Below, one piece after another: positions 31,377 to 39,304 of a stretch of DNA of 41,614 nt. The stretch's first letter is position 1. Each line of letters begins with the position of its first letter. The notes under the pieces are model-generated. The model had not been told where the DNA came from and did no database searches. It saw only the letters and a program-made list of their open reading frames with translations. A program made the position numbers and the translations under genes. This DNA is from DASXMR01 sp036495525 (GTDB lineage: Bacteria; Actinomycetota; Actinomycetes; Streptosporangiales; Streptosporangiaceae): positions 1 through 41,614 of the forward strand of contig DASXMR010000011.1 in NCBI GenBank assembly GCA_036495525.1. The letters run 5' to 3'.

Positions 31377-32492
31377 GTGGCGGGGACGGCGGACATCAGG
31401 GCGCAGGCGCTGGAAGTGGCGGCCGGCTGGTCGCCGCCTGACGCGCCGCGATCCTGGCAGCTGACCGCGGCGCTGTTCCGTGCCATCGCGGCGCACGACG
31501 AACTGCTCGGCGAGCTGGCGCGGCTGCCGCCCGGCCGGCTGCCAGCGCTGCTGGCCAGCGCTGCCGTCGCGCACCTGGTCCGCCGGAACGGGCCGGACCC
31601 GCTGGCTGGCTACTTCCCCGAGCCCGGCGGCCGGCAGCCCGGCTTCGACGACGGCTTCTACCCGCTGGCCAGCTCGTTCTTCTCCGAGAACATCGGGGAG
31701 ATCATGGCGACCTGCCGCCAGCACGCCTACCAGATGAACGAAGTCGCCCGGTGCGCCCAGATCGCTCTGGGCGTCGCCGCAGTGGCACCGGCCGTCCCCG
31801 AGTTTGCACTCGCTGACCTGGGCACCGGAGCCGGCCTCGGACTGCACCTTGACCGGTACCGCTACCAGGTAGGCGACCTCGCCATCGGGCCGCGTGGCGC
31901 GCGGCTGCTGATCGACTGCGAGCTACGCGGCGCTGGCCGGCCGCCGGCCAGCCGGCTGCCCGCGGTCGCCCGCCGCGCCGGAATCGAGCTCAGCCCCGTC
32001 GACCTGGACGACCCGGCCGCGCGGGAATGGCTGCAGTCGTGCGCGCCGCCGGAGGCTTCAGCGCTGAACCGGCTCACCGCTGCCATGGAGGTGGCCGTAC
32101 GGCACCCGGCTCGCATCGTGCCCGGCGACGCGATCGCCGCCCTGCCCGCCGTGCTGGCCGGATTCCCGCCCGATCTGCCCGTCGTGGTGACCGACTCCTA
32201 CCTGGCCGTCTTCCTGACGGCCGGGCAGCTTGATGAGCTGGCCGCCATCCTGGCCGAAGCCGGGCGGACCCGGCCGGTGACCTGGCTGTCCCTTGACCCG
32301 CTGGTACCACTCGGGCCCGCGGGCCGGCTGAGCGTTCAGCAGTTGCCGCTGCCAGGCTCGCTCGTCAGCGACTATCAGCAGCGCGGCGTGTTCGCCGTGC
32401 TCGGTGCCAGGACGTTCACCGGCGGCACCCAGACCGGCCGGCTGCTCGCCCGCGCGCACCCGTCCGGCCAGTGGGTCGAGTGGCTCGGCTGA
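31377..32492 (+). CDS. DUF2332 family protein
   Basis: A 371-residue protein matching DUF2332. It has an N-terminal helical part (SWQLTAALFRAIAAHDELLG, LPALLASAAVAHLV), the motif FFSENIGEIMATCRQHAYQMNEVARC with its conserved N-E-x-x-R-C, a Rossmann-like ADLGTGAGLGLHLDRYRY, and LLIDCELRGAG. The segment ADLGTGAGLGL resembles a nucleotide or SAM-binding loop, which suggests a methyltransferase-like fold, but no reaction has been assigned to the family as far as I know. The start is the GTG at 31377. It stands alone between a hypothetical gene and an SDR gene, all on the plus strand. Confidence 0.88.
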   Translation: MAGTADIRAQALEVAAGWSPPDAPRSWQLTAALFRAIAAHDELLGELARLPPGRLPALLASAAVAHLVRRNGPDPLAGYFPEPGGRQPGFDDGFYPLASSFFSENIGEIMATCRQHAYQMNEVARCAQIALGVAAVAPAVPEFALADLGTGAGLGLHLDRYRYQVGDLAIGPRGARLLIDCELRGAGRPPASRLPAVARRAGIELSPVDLDDPAAREWLQSCAPPEASALNRLTAAMEVAVRHPARIVPGDAIAALPAVLAGFPPDLPVVVTDSYLAVFLTAGQLDELAAILAEAGRTRPVTWLSLDPLVPLGPAGRLSVQQLPLPGSLVSDYQQRGVFAVLGARTFTGGTQTGRLLARAHPSGQWVEWLG

Positions 32493-32634
32493 CGGAGCGG
32501 CGGCAGGCAGTGCGCTGACCAGGCGGGCCGCGCGCTGTCATCCGAGCGGCGCAGCCCGGGGCTCCGGTAGCGTACGGGCCAGCCAGGCAGGCGCCCTGGC
32601 CTTACCCGGCGGCGTGACAGGAAGGGACACCGGC

Positions 32635-33480
32635 ATGCGGGACCTCGCGGGAAAAGTCGCGGTGATCACCGGCGCGGCCAGCGGCATCGGCCTGGCGCTG
32701 AGCAGGCGCCTGGGCGCGGACGGCATGCGCGTGATGATGGCCGACATCGAAGAGCCTGCGCTCGCCGCTGCCGCGCAGTCGCTGACTGCCGAGGGCATTG
32801 AGACGGCGACCGCTGTCACCGACGTCAGCGACGCCGGCTCGGTTGATGCGCTGGCCCGTGCGACGCTTGAGCGTTTCGGCGCTGTGCACGTGGTCTGCAA
32901 CAACGCGGGTGTGGCTGGCGGCGGCGCGTCCTGGCAGATTCCGCTGGCCACCTGGGACTGGATTGTCGGTGTCAACCTGTTCGGTGTGGTGCACGGCATG
33001 CGCTCGTTCCTGCCCCATCTGATCGAGCAGGGCGAGGGGCACATGGTCAACACCGCCTCGGTGGCCGGCCTGATCGCGGCCGGCTGGCTCGGCCCGTATA
33101 ACGCGACCAAGCACGCGGTCGTCGCGGTGTCGGAGACGCTGTACCACGAGCTCGCCGCGTCGGGGTCGCAGGTCGGCGTCTCCGTGCTGTGCCCGGGCTT
33201 CGTGCGCACCAGGATCGCCGAGTCGGATCGCAACTGGCTCACCCGGCTCGGCGCGCAGCCAGCTGCCGCTGAGCAGCCAGGCAGCGAGGAAGTCAGGCAG
33301 GCGGTGGCGACGGCGATCGAATCGGGGCTGGACCCGGCGGTGGTTGCGACCGCGGTGCGCGACGCGATCGTCAGCGGCCAGTTCTGGATCCTGACCAACC
33401 CGGAGCTGAGCAGTGCCGTGCTTGACCGCTACACCGGCGCCGTGGAGGGACGCAACCCGGGCTCCGCAGTCCTCGCGTGA
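32635..33480 (+). CDS. Short-chain dehydrogenase/reductase
   Basis: A 281-residue classical SDR with all catalytic residues: TGAASGIG at 12-19, NNAG at 89-92, Asn114, Ser142 in VNTASVAG, and Tyr155/Lys159 in PYNATKHAV. It oxidises or reduces an unknown alcohol or ketone with NAD(P). The C-terminal part (AVATAIESGLDPAVVATAVR, FWILTNPE) resembles the group that acts on bulky lipid or steroid-like substrates, a weak hint only. ATG 32635 follows AGGAAGGG. In-frame codons upstream lack coding bias. It contrasts usefully with the SDR at 9.0-9.8 kb, where the same three residues are missing. Confidence 0.9.
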   Translation: MRDLAGKVAVITGAASGIGLALSRRLGADGMRVMMADIEEPALAAAAQSLTAEGIETATAVTDVSDAGSVDALARATLERFGAVHVVCNNAGVAGGGASWQIPLATWDWIVGVNLFGVVHGMRSFLPHLIEQGEGHMVNTASVAGLIAAGWLGPYNATKHAVVAVSETLYHELAASGSQVGVSVLCPGFVRTRIAESDRNWLTRLGAQPAAAEQPGSEEVRQAVATAIESGLDPAVVATAVRDAIVSGQFWILTNPELSSAVLDRYTGAVEGRNPGSAVLA

Positions 33481-33490
33481 CTATCGGCAG

Positions 33491-33512
33491 GCGCACTGCG
33501 AGTCAGGTGCGC
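33491..33512. terminator. Small hairpin between convergent SDR and DoxX genes
   Basis: GCGCAC - 10 nt - GTGCGC, a 6-bp stem 11 bases after the SDR stop and 14 bases from the DoxX 3' end. It is a modest candidate for terminating both. Confidence 0.35.
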
Positions 33513-33525
33513 TGGGCTGGCCGGG

Positions 33526-34059
33526 TCAGCGCGAGCGGCGCTTCCTGGCCTTGCTCGCGCGGCTGGTAGCACGAGCTGTCGCCTTGGCTGCCTGGGTGGC
33601 GATGCGGGCGTCTCGCCTGGCGTCCTTCGCGGCGTGGCGGCCGCGCCAGAGCAGCGACGGGCTGCCGGCCGTGTCGACGACCGCGAGCAGCAGGCCCCCG
33701 AGCATGGCGAGGTTCTTCAGGAACTGGATGCGCTGCTGCGCCCGGTCCTGCTCGCTGCTTTCCTCCCAGAACCGGTGGCCGGCCAGCGTGGTGGGCACCA
33801 GGGTTGCCGCGATCGCGGAGGCCGACAGCCGCGGCATGACCCCGGCGGCCAGCATCGAGCCGGCCACGACCTGGACCGCGCCGTTCAGCCGGACAGCCTG
33901 CTCAGTGCTCTCCGGCACGCCGGGCACGCGGCCGGCGGCCGGGCGTACGACCCGCTCCGCCTTGGCGGCGACCCGCTCGGGCCGGCGGAACGTGTCGTAC
34001 CCCTGCAGCACGAAGATCGAGGCCAGCATCGGGCGCGCGGCGGTCCTCACCATAGCCAT
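33526..34059 (-). CDS. DoxX-family membrane protein
   Basis: A 177-residue protein. The N-terminal ARPMLASIFVLQGYDTFRRPERV is the typical DoxX first helix (R-x-x-L-A-x-x-F-x-x-x-G). It is followed by LNGAVQVVAGSMLAAGVMPR, ASAIAATLVPTTLAGHRFW, and a late helix QFLKNLAMLGGLLLAVVDT with the family N-L-A/GG signature. The C-terminal 40 residues are a very basic Ala/Arg/Lys tail (KDARRDARIATQAAKATARA), probably cytoplasmic and possibly nucleic-acid or membrane binding. DoxX proteins are linked to quinone and redox functions but lack a firm general activity. Confidence 0.88.
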   Translation of the reverse strand: MAMVRTAARPMLASIFVLQGYDTFRRPERVAAKAERVVRPAAGRVPGVPESTEQAVRLNGAVQVVAGSMLAAGVMPRLSASAIAATLVPTTLAGHRFWEESSEQDRAQQRIQFLKNLAMLGGLLLAVVDTAGSPSLLWRGRHAAKDARRDARIATQAAKATARATSRASKARKRRSR

Positions 34060-34098
34060 GAGCTATGAGTTGCCCAGCGGCGCCGGGATGTAACGGGA

Positions 34099-35148
34099 TC
34101 AGCCGTCCTGGCCGCCGCCGGCCCCCGCCTCGCGGGCGCGCCGCCGGGCCCGTCCCGGCTTCTTCTCCTTCTGGCCGGCCTCGGCGGCCTGCGCCCCGGA
34201 CGCACGGCGGCTGATGTCAGCGAGGCTGTCCATCAGCGCCTGCCAGACCTTGACGAGGCTCACCGCCACGTCCAGCTCGCCGCTGATGGCGGTCGTGTCG
34301 CCGCCGGCGGCCCCCGCCTCACCGGCGACTGCCTTCAGCGCGGCCCGGCCCAGCTCGACCGCCGCCTGATCGGTGACCTCAATGACGAGCCGGTCGTCCG
34401 CCAGCTGGATCTGCATGTGCCGCCGCCCTCGTTCTTCCGGCAGCTCGTCGCTCGTGCCGGTGACCTCCGCGGTGCGCAATGCTTCCATCGCGCGGTCCAG
34501 GTCGACGCCCGCGGCAGCCAGCGCCCTGGCCGCGGCGGTGTCCCGGTCGGACAGCGCGGCGATCAGCAGGTGGTGCGACCCGACAGGCGACAGCCCGGCG
34601 AGGCGGACGGCCTCGTTCAGGCCGGTGTCAGCGGCCGGGGTGGTGCGCAGCTCCTCCGGCTCGCCGGAGACCTCGGCGTGCCGGCGCAGCCAGCGGCGCC
34701 CGGCGGGGGCCGACTGGGCGGTGGACACCGCGTCCACCACGGTCCGCCGGATGGCCTGGAGGTTGCCGTGCGCAGACAGGACCTGCGCTCCGACCCCCTC
34801 GCCCTCGCGGATCAGGCCGAGCAGCAGGTGCTCGGTGCCGATGTAGTTGTGCTGCAGCTCGAGCGCCTCGCGAAGGCTGAGCTCCAGCACCTTCTTGGCG
34901 CGCGGGGTGAACGGGATGTGCCCCTCCTGAGTGTGCTTTCCGGCGGGCACGATGGCGAGCACTTCCGCGCGGGCGACCTCGAGTGACATCCCGTAGCTCG
35001 CCAGCGCCTGCTGGGCCATGCCGCCGGGCGCGCCGAGCAGGCCGAGCAGCAGGTGCTCGGTTCCGATGTAGTTGTGGCTCAGGCCACGGGCCTCTTCCTG
35101 GGCGAGCACGATCGTCCGGCGGGCCAGGTTGGTGAATCGCTCAAACAT
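34099..35148 (-). CDS. Stand-alone ClpC-type N-domain protein (no ATPase)
   Basis: About 349 residues from ATG 35148, which begins MFERFTNLARRTIVLAQEEA exactly as ClpC proteins do; a longer frame to 35184 adds 12 unlikely residues. Two Clp_N repeats are seen (LSHNYIGTEHLLLGLLGAPG and LQHNYIGTEHLLLGLIREGE). A weaker third unit follows around residues 170-230 (GLSPVGSHHLLIAALSDRDT). There are no Walker motifs, so it is not a ClpC unfoldase. The C terminus is basic (KKPGRARRRAREAG). Such proteins might bind ClpC substrates, adaptors or phosphoarginine-type marks; this is inference from the ClpC N-domain. Confidence 0.88.
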   Translation of the reverse strand: MFERFTNLARRTIVLAQEEARGLSHNYIGTEHLLLGLLGAPGGMAQQALASYGMSLEVARAEVLAIVPAGKHTQEGHIPFTPRAKKVLELSLREALELQHNYIGTEHLLLGLIREGEGVGAQVLSAHGNLQAIRRTVVDAVSTAQSAPAGRRWLRRHAEVSGEPEELRTTPAADTGLNEAVRLAGLSPVGSHHLLIAALSDRDTAAARALAAAGVDLDRAMEALRTAEVTGTSDELPEERGRRHMQIQLADDRLVIEVTDQAAVELGRAALKAVAGEAGAAGGDTTAISGELDVAVSLVKVWQALMDSLADISRRASGAQAAEAGQKEKKPGRARRRAREAGAGGGQDG

Positions 35149-35297
35149 GCGCTCAGGTTGCTGCACCCTCGCTGACCATGTCAATACTAGGCTAATAACA
35201 TGGTTAGAAGCATGGTGTTGATGACAGGGTCATGAGGCCGGGTGCCGGTGAATTGCTGCTGAGTGCTGACCGCGCTCAGGCCTGAGCGGAGGAAGAA

Positions 35298-35687
35298 ATG
35301 GACTGGGAGGACCGGCTCGACGCCTGGGAACTCGAGCTCGAGCTGACCACCCAGCTGGAGGGCTCGGACTGGGTGACGCTGGAGCGCGCCGCGGCCGACA
35401 CCGGCGCGTCCAGGGCGGCCCTGCGCAGCTGGTACCGCACCGGGCAGATCCCGTCCCGGCTGGTAGACGGCCCGCACGGCAAGCAGCGGCTGGTGCCGCT
35501 CACGCTGGTCGCCGTGCGCGCCGAGGCTTCGCCACGGCTGCGCCGCACGGCCGAGCGGCGGCTCGCCGACCAGGCCCAGCTGGAGATCCTCCGGCACCGG
35601 GTAGACCAGCTCGAACTGCGGCTCGCTGCGCTGGAGCGAGACCTGCCGCCGGCCGGCCCCGGCGCTGCCGGTGATGCCAGCCCGTGA
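35298..35687 (+). CDS. Small MerR-like HTH protein with coiled coil
   Basis: A 129-residue protein. The central segment DWVTLERAAADTGASRAALR then SWYRTGQIPSRLVDGPHGKQRLVPLTLV is a MerR/excisionase-like winged helix (helix-turn-helix, then a W-Y-x-x-G-x-I-P turn and wing). It is followed by a heptad-rich helix, QLEILRHRVDQLELRLAALERDL, suited to dimerisation. The ATG has a strong GGAGGAAG site. It is divergent from the Clp_N-only gene (149 bases apart). It could be a local DNA-binding regulator; the target is unknown. Confidence 0.8.
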   Translation: MDWEDRLDAWELELELTTQLEGSDWVTLERAAADTGASRAALRSWYRTGQIPSRLVDGPHGKQRLVPLTLVAVRAEASPRLRRTAERRLADQAQLEILRHRVDQLELRLAALERDLPPAGPGAAGDASP

Positions 35688-35708
35688 CAGCCCGCTGGCC
35701 AGGCAGGG

Positions 35709-36884
35709 TCAGAGGAAGGCGCTGAGGCCGGTGATGGCCCGGCCGACGAGCAGGGTGTTGATCTCCCTGGTGCCCTCGTAGGAGTAGATCGCCTCGGCGT
35801 CAGCGACGAACCGGCCGACCTGATTCTCCAGCAGGATGCCGTTGCCGCCGAGCAGCTCGCGGGCATAGCCGACGGTCTCGCGCATCCGCACCGTGCAGAA
35901 CGCCTTAGCCAGCGCCGAGTGCTCGTCCGCCGCCGTGCCCTGGGCCTGCAGCTGGGCAAGCCTGGCGCACAGGCACGCCGAGGCAGTGATGTTCGACAGC
36001 ATCCGCACCAGCAGGTCCTGGACCAGCTGGAACCCGCCGATTGGCTTGCCGAACTGATGCCGCTGCTTCGCGTAGGCCAGCGCGCGCTCGTAGGCGCCGC
36101 GCGCGCAGCCCACCGCCTGCCACGCGACGCCGGCCCTGGTCAGCCGCAGCACCCGGGCTGTCTGCCGGAAAGAAGTGGCCTGCTGCAGCCGGCTCTCCTC
36201 GCGAACACGCACTTCGTCGAGGGTGATCAGGGCGTTCTGCACGACCCGCAGCGCGATCTTGTCCGTCATCTTCGTGGTCGAGAGGCCTGGCGTGTCCCGC
36301 TCGACCACGAACCCCTTCACCTGGCCGTCGCCCAGGTCGCGCGCCCAGATGACGATGTAGTCGGCGAAGGTCGCATTCCCGATCCATTTCTTCTGGCCGG
36401 AAAGCACCCATTCGGCGCCGTCGAGGCGCGCGGTGGTGGTCAGCCCGCCGGCCACGCCGGAGCCGACGTCCGGCTCGGTGAGCCCGAACGCGCCGATCTT
36501 CTCCAGTCGCGCCATCGGCGGCAGCCAGCGCTGCTTCTGCTCTTCCGAGCCGCACAGGTAGATCGAGCCCATCGCCAGGCCGCTGTGCACGCCGAGGAAA
36601 GTTGAGATGGACGGGTCGGTCCTGGCCAGCTCCATCGCGATCATCCCGTCCAGCAGCGGCCCGCCGCCAGGGCAGCCATAGCCGTTGAAGGCGGTGCCGG
36701 CGATGCCGAGCCCGGCGAGCCCGCCGATCAGCTCGTGCGGGAACTCCTCCCTGGTCCAGTACCGGTTGATGACGGGCGCGACCTCGCGGGTCATGAACTC
36801 GCGGGTGCGCTGCAGCGCATCCTGCCCGGCGTCGTCGAGCAGCAGCTCGACTCCGTAGAAGTCGCCGTCGGCGGCATTGGTCAT
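35709..36884 (-). CDS. Acyl-CoA dehydrogenase (glutaryl-CoA dehydrogenase-like)
   Basis: A 391-residue flavoprotein dehydrogenase. It has the N-terminal helical domain (LQRTREFMTREVAPVINRYW), the FAD/substrate block IGAFGLTEPDVGSGVAGGL, KKWIGNATFADYIVIWARD, the C-terminal QRHQFGKPIGGFQLVQDLL, and the catalytic base Glu370 in IYSYEGTREIN. The Y-E-G-T position and the W-I-G-N stretch resemble glutaryl-CoA and short/branched-chain enzymes; it introduces a double bond in an acyl-CoA and passes electrons to ETF. The 3' end abuts a convergent gene by 21 bases. Upstream, 156 bases separate it from the dioxygenase-like gene. Confidence 0.92.
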   Translation of the reverse strand: MTNAADGDFYGVELLLDDAGQDALQRTREFMTREVAPVINRYWTREEFPHELIGGLAGLGIAGTAFNGYGCPGGGPLLDGMIAMELARTDPSISTFLGVHSGLAMGSIYLCGSEEQKQRWLPPMARLEKIGAFGLTEPDVGSGVAGGLTTTARLDGAEWVLSGQKKWIGNATFADYIVIWARDLGDGQVKGFVVERDTPGLSTTKMTDKIALRVVQNALITLDEVRVREESRLQQATSFRQTARVLRLTRAGVAWQAVGCARGAYERALAYAKQRHQFGKPIGGFQLVQDLLVRMLSNITASACLCARLAQLQAQGTAADEHSALAKAFCTVRMRETVGYARELLGGNGILLENQVGRFVADAEAIYSYEGTREINTLLVGRAITGLSAFL

Positions 36885-36991
36885 GGCACTCCTCCGCAGT
36901 CGGTCCGCCAGCCTGCACGATCTTCACCGCAGCTTCACCTTGCCCGCACTGCGGCTGCACGACGCGGCTGTGTGCTGGCGGTAAGTCCCAG

Positions 36992-37038
36992 GGCCGGGCG
37001 CGTGGGGCCGGCGTCCGGTCCGCGGGCTGCGCCCGGCC
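36992..37038 (-). terminator. Hairpin downstream of the dioxygenase-like gene
   Basis: GGCCGGGCGC and GCGCCCGGCC (10 bp, perfect) separated by 27 bases, immediately after the stop at 37041. The loop is long, but smaller stems can form inside it. It probably terminates the GntR/dioxygenase-like transcript. Confidence 0.45.
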
Positions 37039-37040
37039 GG

Positions 37041-38276
37041 TCAGTGCCTGACCTTGCCGTTGCTCTTGTGGTGGCGCATGATCGCCAGCTGGGAAGCCAG
37101 GCCGTCCAGGTCTGCCCACGTCGCCTGCATGTGCCGCGGTGACGACTCGGCGAAGGCGGTCCGCCCGTTCAGGACCCTGGTGTTGTCGAGCACCAGGCAG
37201 TCACCAGGCCGCAGCCGGAACCCCACGGTCAGCGCCGGGCTCCTGACTAGCTCGGCGAAGGCGCGGTAGGCATCGTAGAAGCTGATCAGCCGGTCCGGCG
37301 GCAGCCGCAGCGGCTGCATGAACGCGCCGGCGAAGCGGATCTCCCTGATCCGGCCGTACGGATCGAGGCCGATCACCGGGCTGCTCGTGCGCATGTCGGT
37401 GACCGCGTCGGCGTACCCGAACGTCACCGGCGTGCTCGTCAGCATCGCGAAGGCGTCCGGGTCGGTGGCGCGCAGCTCAGCAGCCGCCTTGAAGCCGTCG
37501 ACCAGGATCGAGGCGCCGCCCTGGCCGGCGTCCTCGATGCAGCAGAGCAGCTTCACGGTCAGCAGCTGGTCGCGGAACGGGCCGGCCGTGCACGGTGGCA
37601 CCGCCAGCCGGGTGAAGGCGCCGCTCAGCTGCGTAGCGCCGATCTGCACGTCGATGATGCTGCCGTACTCGGTGTGCCGGGCGCTGCCCATGTGCTGCGC
37701 TACGGCGAGGACCTCGTCCGGCTTGGCGGGGACGTCGGCGAGCACGACGAAGCCGTCCCGCAGCACAGCGGTCAGGCACGCCTCGCGGTGCACCTGATCG
37801 GCCAGGAACAGCGGCCACGAGCCTTGGGGGAAGGCCGGCGCGATCTCGGCCGCCGACCATAGCCGCTTGGCGTTCTCCGCGCGGTAGTCGTCGCCCTGGC
37901 CCTGACCGCCGCCAGCGGGCGGGGTTTGCGCCGGCTGCCCGCGGCGAGCGCGGCTTGGCACGCCGCTGACGGCAAACCGGGCCAGCCATTCCCGGTCGAA
38001 GCTCGACCGGTGCCCGTCGGGACCGAAGACCACCTCGAGCCGGCCGCCTGCGCGGCGCACGGAGGAGATGGTGACCTCGGCTGGCAGGTCAGTGATGCTG
38101 AACAGCCGCTCTCCGGTACCGCGATCCCGGCATGCGGCGCAGTGGCAGTTATCGCGCAGCCAGATCGGCGGTAGCTGATACAGCTCCGTGGCTGCCCGAC
38201 TGGGGCTTAGCCCGGCCTCTCCGCGCTCCTGCGGGTCGATGGCATCGCCAGTCAACGTGCGCTCCCCTTGAAACAT
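37041..38276 (-). CDS. Gamma-butyrobetaine-dioxygenase homologue lacking the Fe(II) triad
   Basis: A 411-residue TauD/TfdA-superfamily protein of the BBOX type. The N-terminal zinc domain is intact (PIWLRDNCHCAACRD with Cys44, Cys46, Cys49, and His89 in GHRSSFDREWL). The jelly-roll part aligns well (LLTVKLLCCIEDAGQGGASI, LVDGF, RHMQATWADLDGL). The iron-binding residues are replaced: the usual H-T-D reads Cys229-Thr-Ala231 (PPCTAGPFRD), and the distal His reads Asn370 (DNTRVLNGRTAF). Family members hydroxylate gamma-butyrobetaine or trimethylaminoethylphosphonate using 2-oxoglutarate; this one should not bind iron normally. The frame is otherwise full-length, so it may be a binding or regulatory pseudo-enzyme. 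It is co-transcribed with a GntR gene 7 bases upstream. Confidence 0.87.
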   Translation of the reverse strand: MFQGERTLTGDAIDPQERGEAGLSPSRAATELYQLPPIWLRDNCHCAACRDRGTGERLFSITDLPAEVTISSVRRAGGRLEVVFGPDGHRSSFDREWLARFAVSGVPSRARRGQPAQTPPAGGGQGQGDDYRAENAKRLWSAAEIAPAFPQGSWPLFLADQVHREACLTAVLRDGFVVLADVPAKPDEVLAVAQHMGSARHTEYGSIIDVQIGATQLSGAFTRLAVPPCTAGPFRDQLLTVKLLCCIEDAGQGGASILVDGFKAAAELRATDPDAFAMLTSTPVTFGYADAVTDMRTSSPVIGLDPYGRIREIRFAGAFMQPLRLPPDRLISFYDAYRAFAELVRSPALTVGFRLRPGDCLVLDNTRVLNGRTAFAESSPRHMQATWADLDGLASQLAIMRHHKSNGKVRH

Positions 38277-38277
38277 C

Positions 38278-38292
38278 GCCCGCTTAGCGGGC
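38278..38292 (-). promoter_or_regulatory. Intercistronic hairpin at the dioxygenase-like start
   Basis: GCCCGC-TTA-GCGGGC, a perfect 6-bp stem that contains the GntR stop codon and ends one base before the next ATG (38276). No Shine-Dalgarno lies outside it. Translation of the dioxygenase-like gene may therefore depend on ribosomes finishing the GntR gene and opening the hairpin. Confidence 0.4.
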
Positions 38293-38721
38293 CTCGTTCG
38301 CGCCTCGCTCCTGCTCGGGAATCACGATGACCACCTGATCCGCCGGATAGAGCTGCTCTGGCCAGCCTGGCTGCGCAACCGCGAGCACCGGAACCCACGA
38401 GCCTGCTCTGGCGGCGTCTCGCTCCGCCGCCGTAGGCAGCCGGGCGGAGATCCGCGTGCCGGGCACCGCCCGGATTTCCGTTGCCAGCTCTGCGGAGGCA
38501 ACGATCGACCCGACGCCACGGCGCCGGGTGATGAGGCCTTCCTCGGCCAGCATGGCCAGGGCGCGCCTGGCCGTGTCCCGCGACATCCCGTGCACGCGGG
38601 CAAGCTCGTTTTCGCTCGGCACCAGAGAGCCGGGCGTCAGCTGGCCGGAGCGGATCAGCGACCGCAGCCGCTGCGCCAGCTGGGCTGATAGCGGCCACTC
38701 CCCGGCCGCATCGAAAGCCAT
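38284..38721 (-). CDS. GntR-family regulator, short form
   Basis: A 145-residue protein. The winged HTH occupies residues about 8-72: PLSAQLAQRLRSLIRSGQLT, SLVPSENELARVHGMSRDTA, RRALAMLAEEGLITRRRGVG. The remaining 70 residues (RISARLPTAAERDAARAGSW, YPADQVVIVIPEQE) are far shorter than a normal UTRA ligand domain (about 140 residues), though they resemble its edges. This short type is common in actinomycetes. It is the first gene of a two-gene unit with the dioxygenase-like protein. The effector may be bound by the partner protein or by the reduced domain; that is speculation. Confidence 0.85.
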   Translation of the reverse strand: MAFDAAGEWPLSAQLAQRLRSLIRSGQLTPGSLVPSENELARVHGMSRDTARRALAMLAEEGLITRRRGVGSIVASAELATEIRAVPGTRISARLPTAAERDAARAGSWVPVLAVAQPGWPEQLYPADQVVIVIPEQERGANEAR

Positions 38722-38826
38722 GGTGGCAGATTACTGCAATCCAGGCGAAATCAATCTCGCTTGCGCTACGCCGGCCAGGCCGGGTAAGACGTGAAGAATC
38801 TGCTGGCCAGCAGGCGGGGGGCGACA

Positions 38827-39288
38827 GTGGGCGACCAGTACGACCTGGCCCGCTTCGTGACGGCTCAGGACGCCGGCGGCACCTACCGCCAGGCGGTCGC
38901 CGAGCTGCGCCGCGGCCGGAAGGCAAGCCACTGGATGTGGTTCGTGTTTCCGCAGATAGCGGGGCTTGGCCAGAGCCCGGCGTCGCGGCGGTTCGCCATC
39001 GGCTCGCTCGCCGAGGCAAGGGCCTACCTGGCCCACCCGGAGCTCGGTCAGCGGCTGGTCGAGTGCGCGGCCATCCTGGCCGGTACCGGCGGGCGGACGG
39101 CCGAGCAGATTTTCGGCGGGCTCGACGCGATGAAGCTGCAGTCCTGCATGACGCTATTCGCCGCGGCGGCACCCGGTCAGCCCCTGTTCAGCGAGGTGCT
39201 GGAGCGCTACTTCGGCGCTGCCGACCCGGCTACGCAGGCACGTATCGGGACGATGAGTCCTGGGCACGGTGAGGGTAACGGGGAGTAA
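38827..39288 (+). CDS. DUF1810 family protein
   Basis: About 153 residues from GTG 38827, preceded by GGCGGGGGGC. A GTG at 38791 would add 12 residues but has no ribosome-binding site, and the family normally starts D-x-Y-D-L-x-R-F as here. The family blocks are present: YDLARFVTAQD, YRQAVAELRRGRKASHWMWF then VFPQIAGLG, RRFAIGSLAEARAYLAHP, and AEQIFGGLDAMKLQSCMTLF. Small DUF1810 (YbiA-neighbouring calpastatin-like) proteins are cytoplasmic with no established function. A membrane-protein gene follows after 16 bases, so the two may be co-transcribed. Confidence 0.9.
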   Translation: MGDQYDLARFVTAQDAGGTYRQAVAELRRGRKASHWMWFVFPQIAGLGQSPASRRFAIGSLAEARAYLAHPELGQRLVECAAILAGTGGRTAEQIFGGLDAMKLQSCMTLFAAAAPGQPLFSEVLERYFGAADPATQARIGTMSPGHGEGNGE

Positions 39289-39304
39289 TCGGGGGGGCAA
39301 GTAG

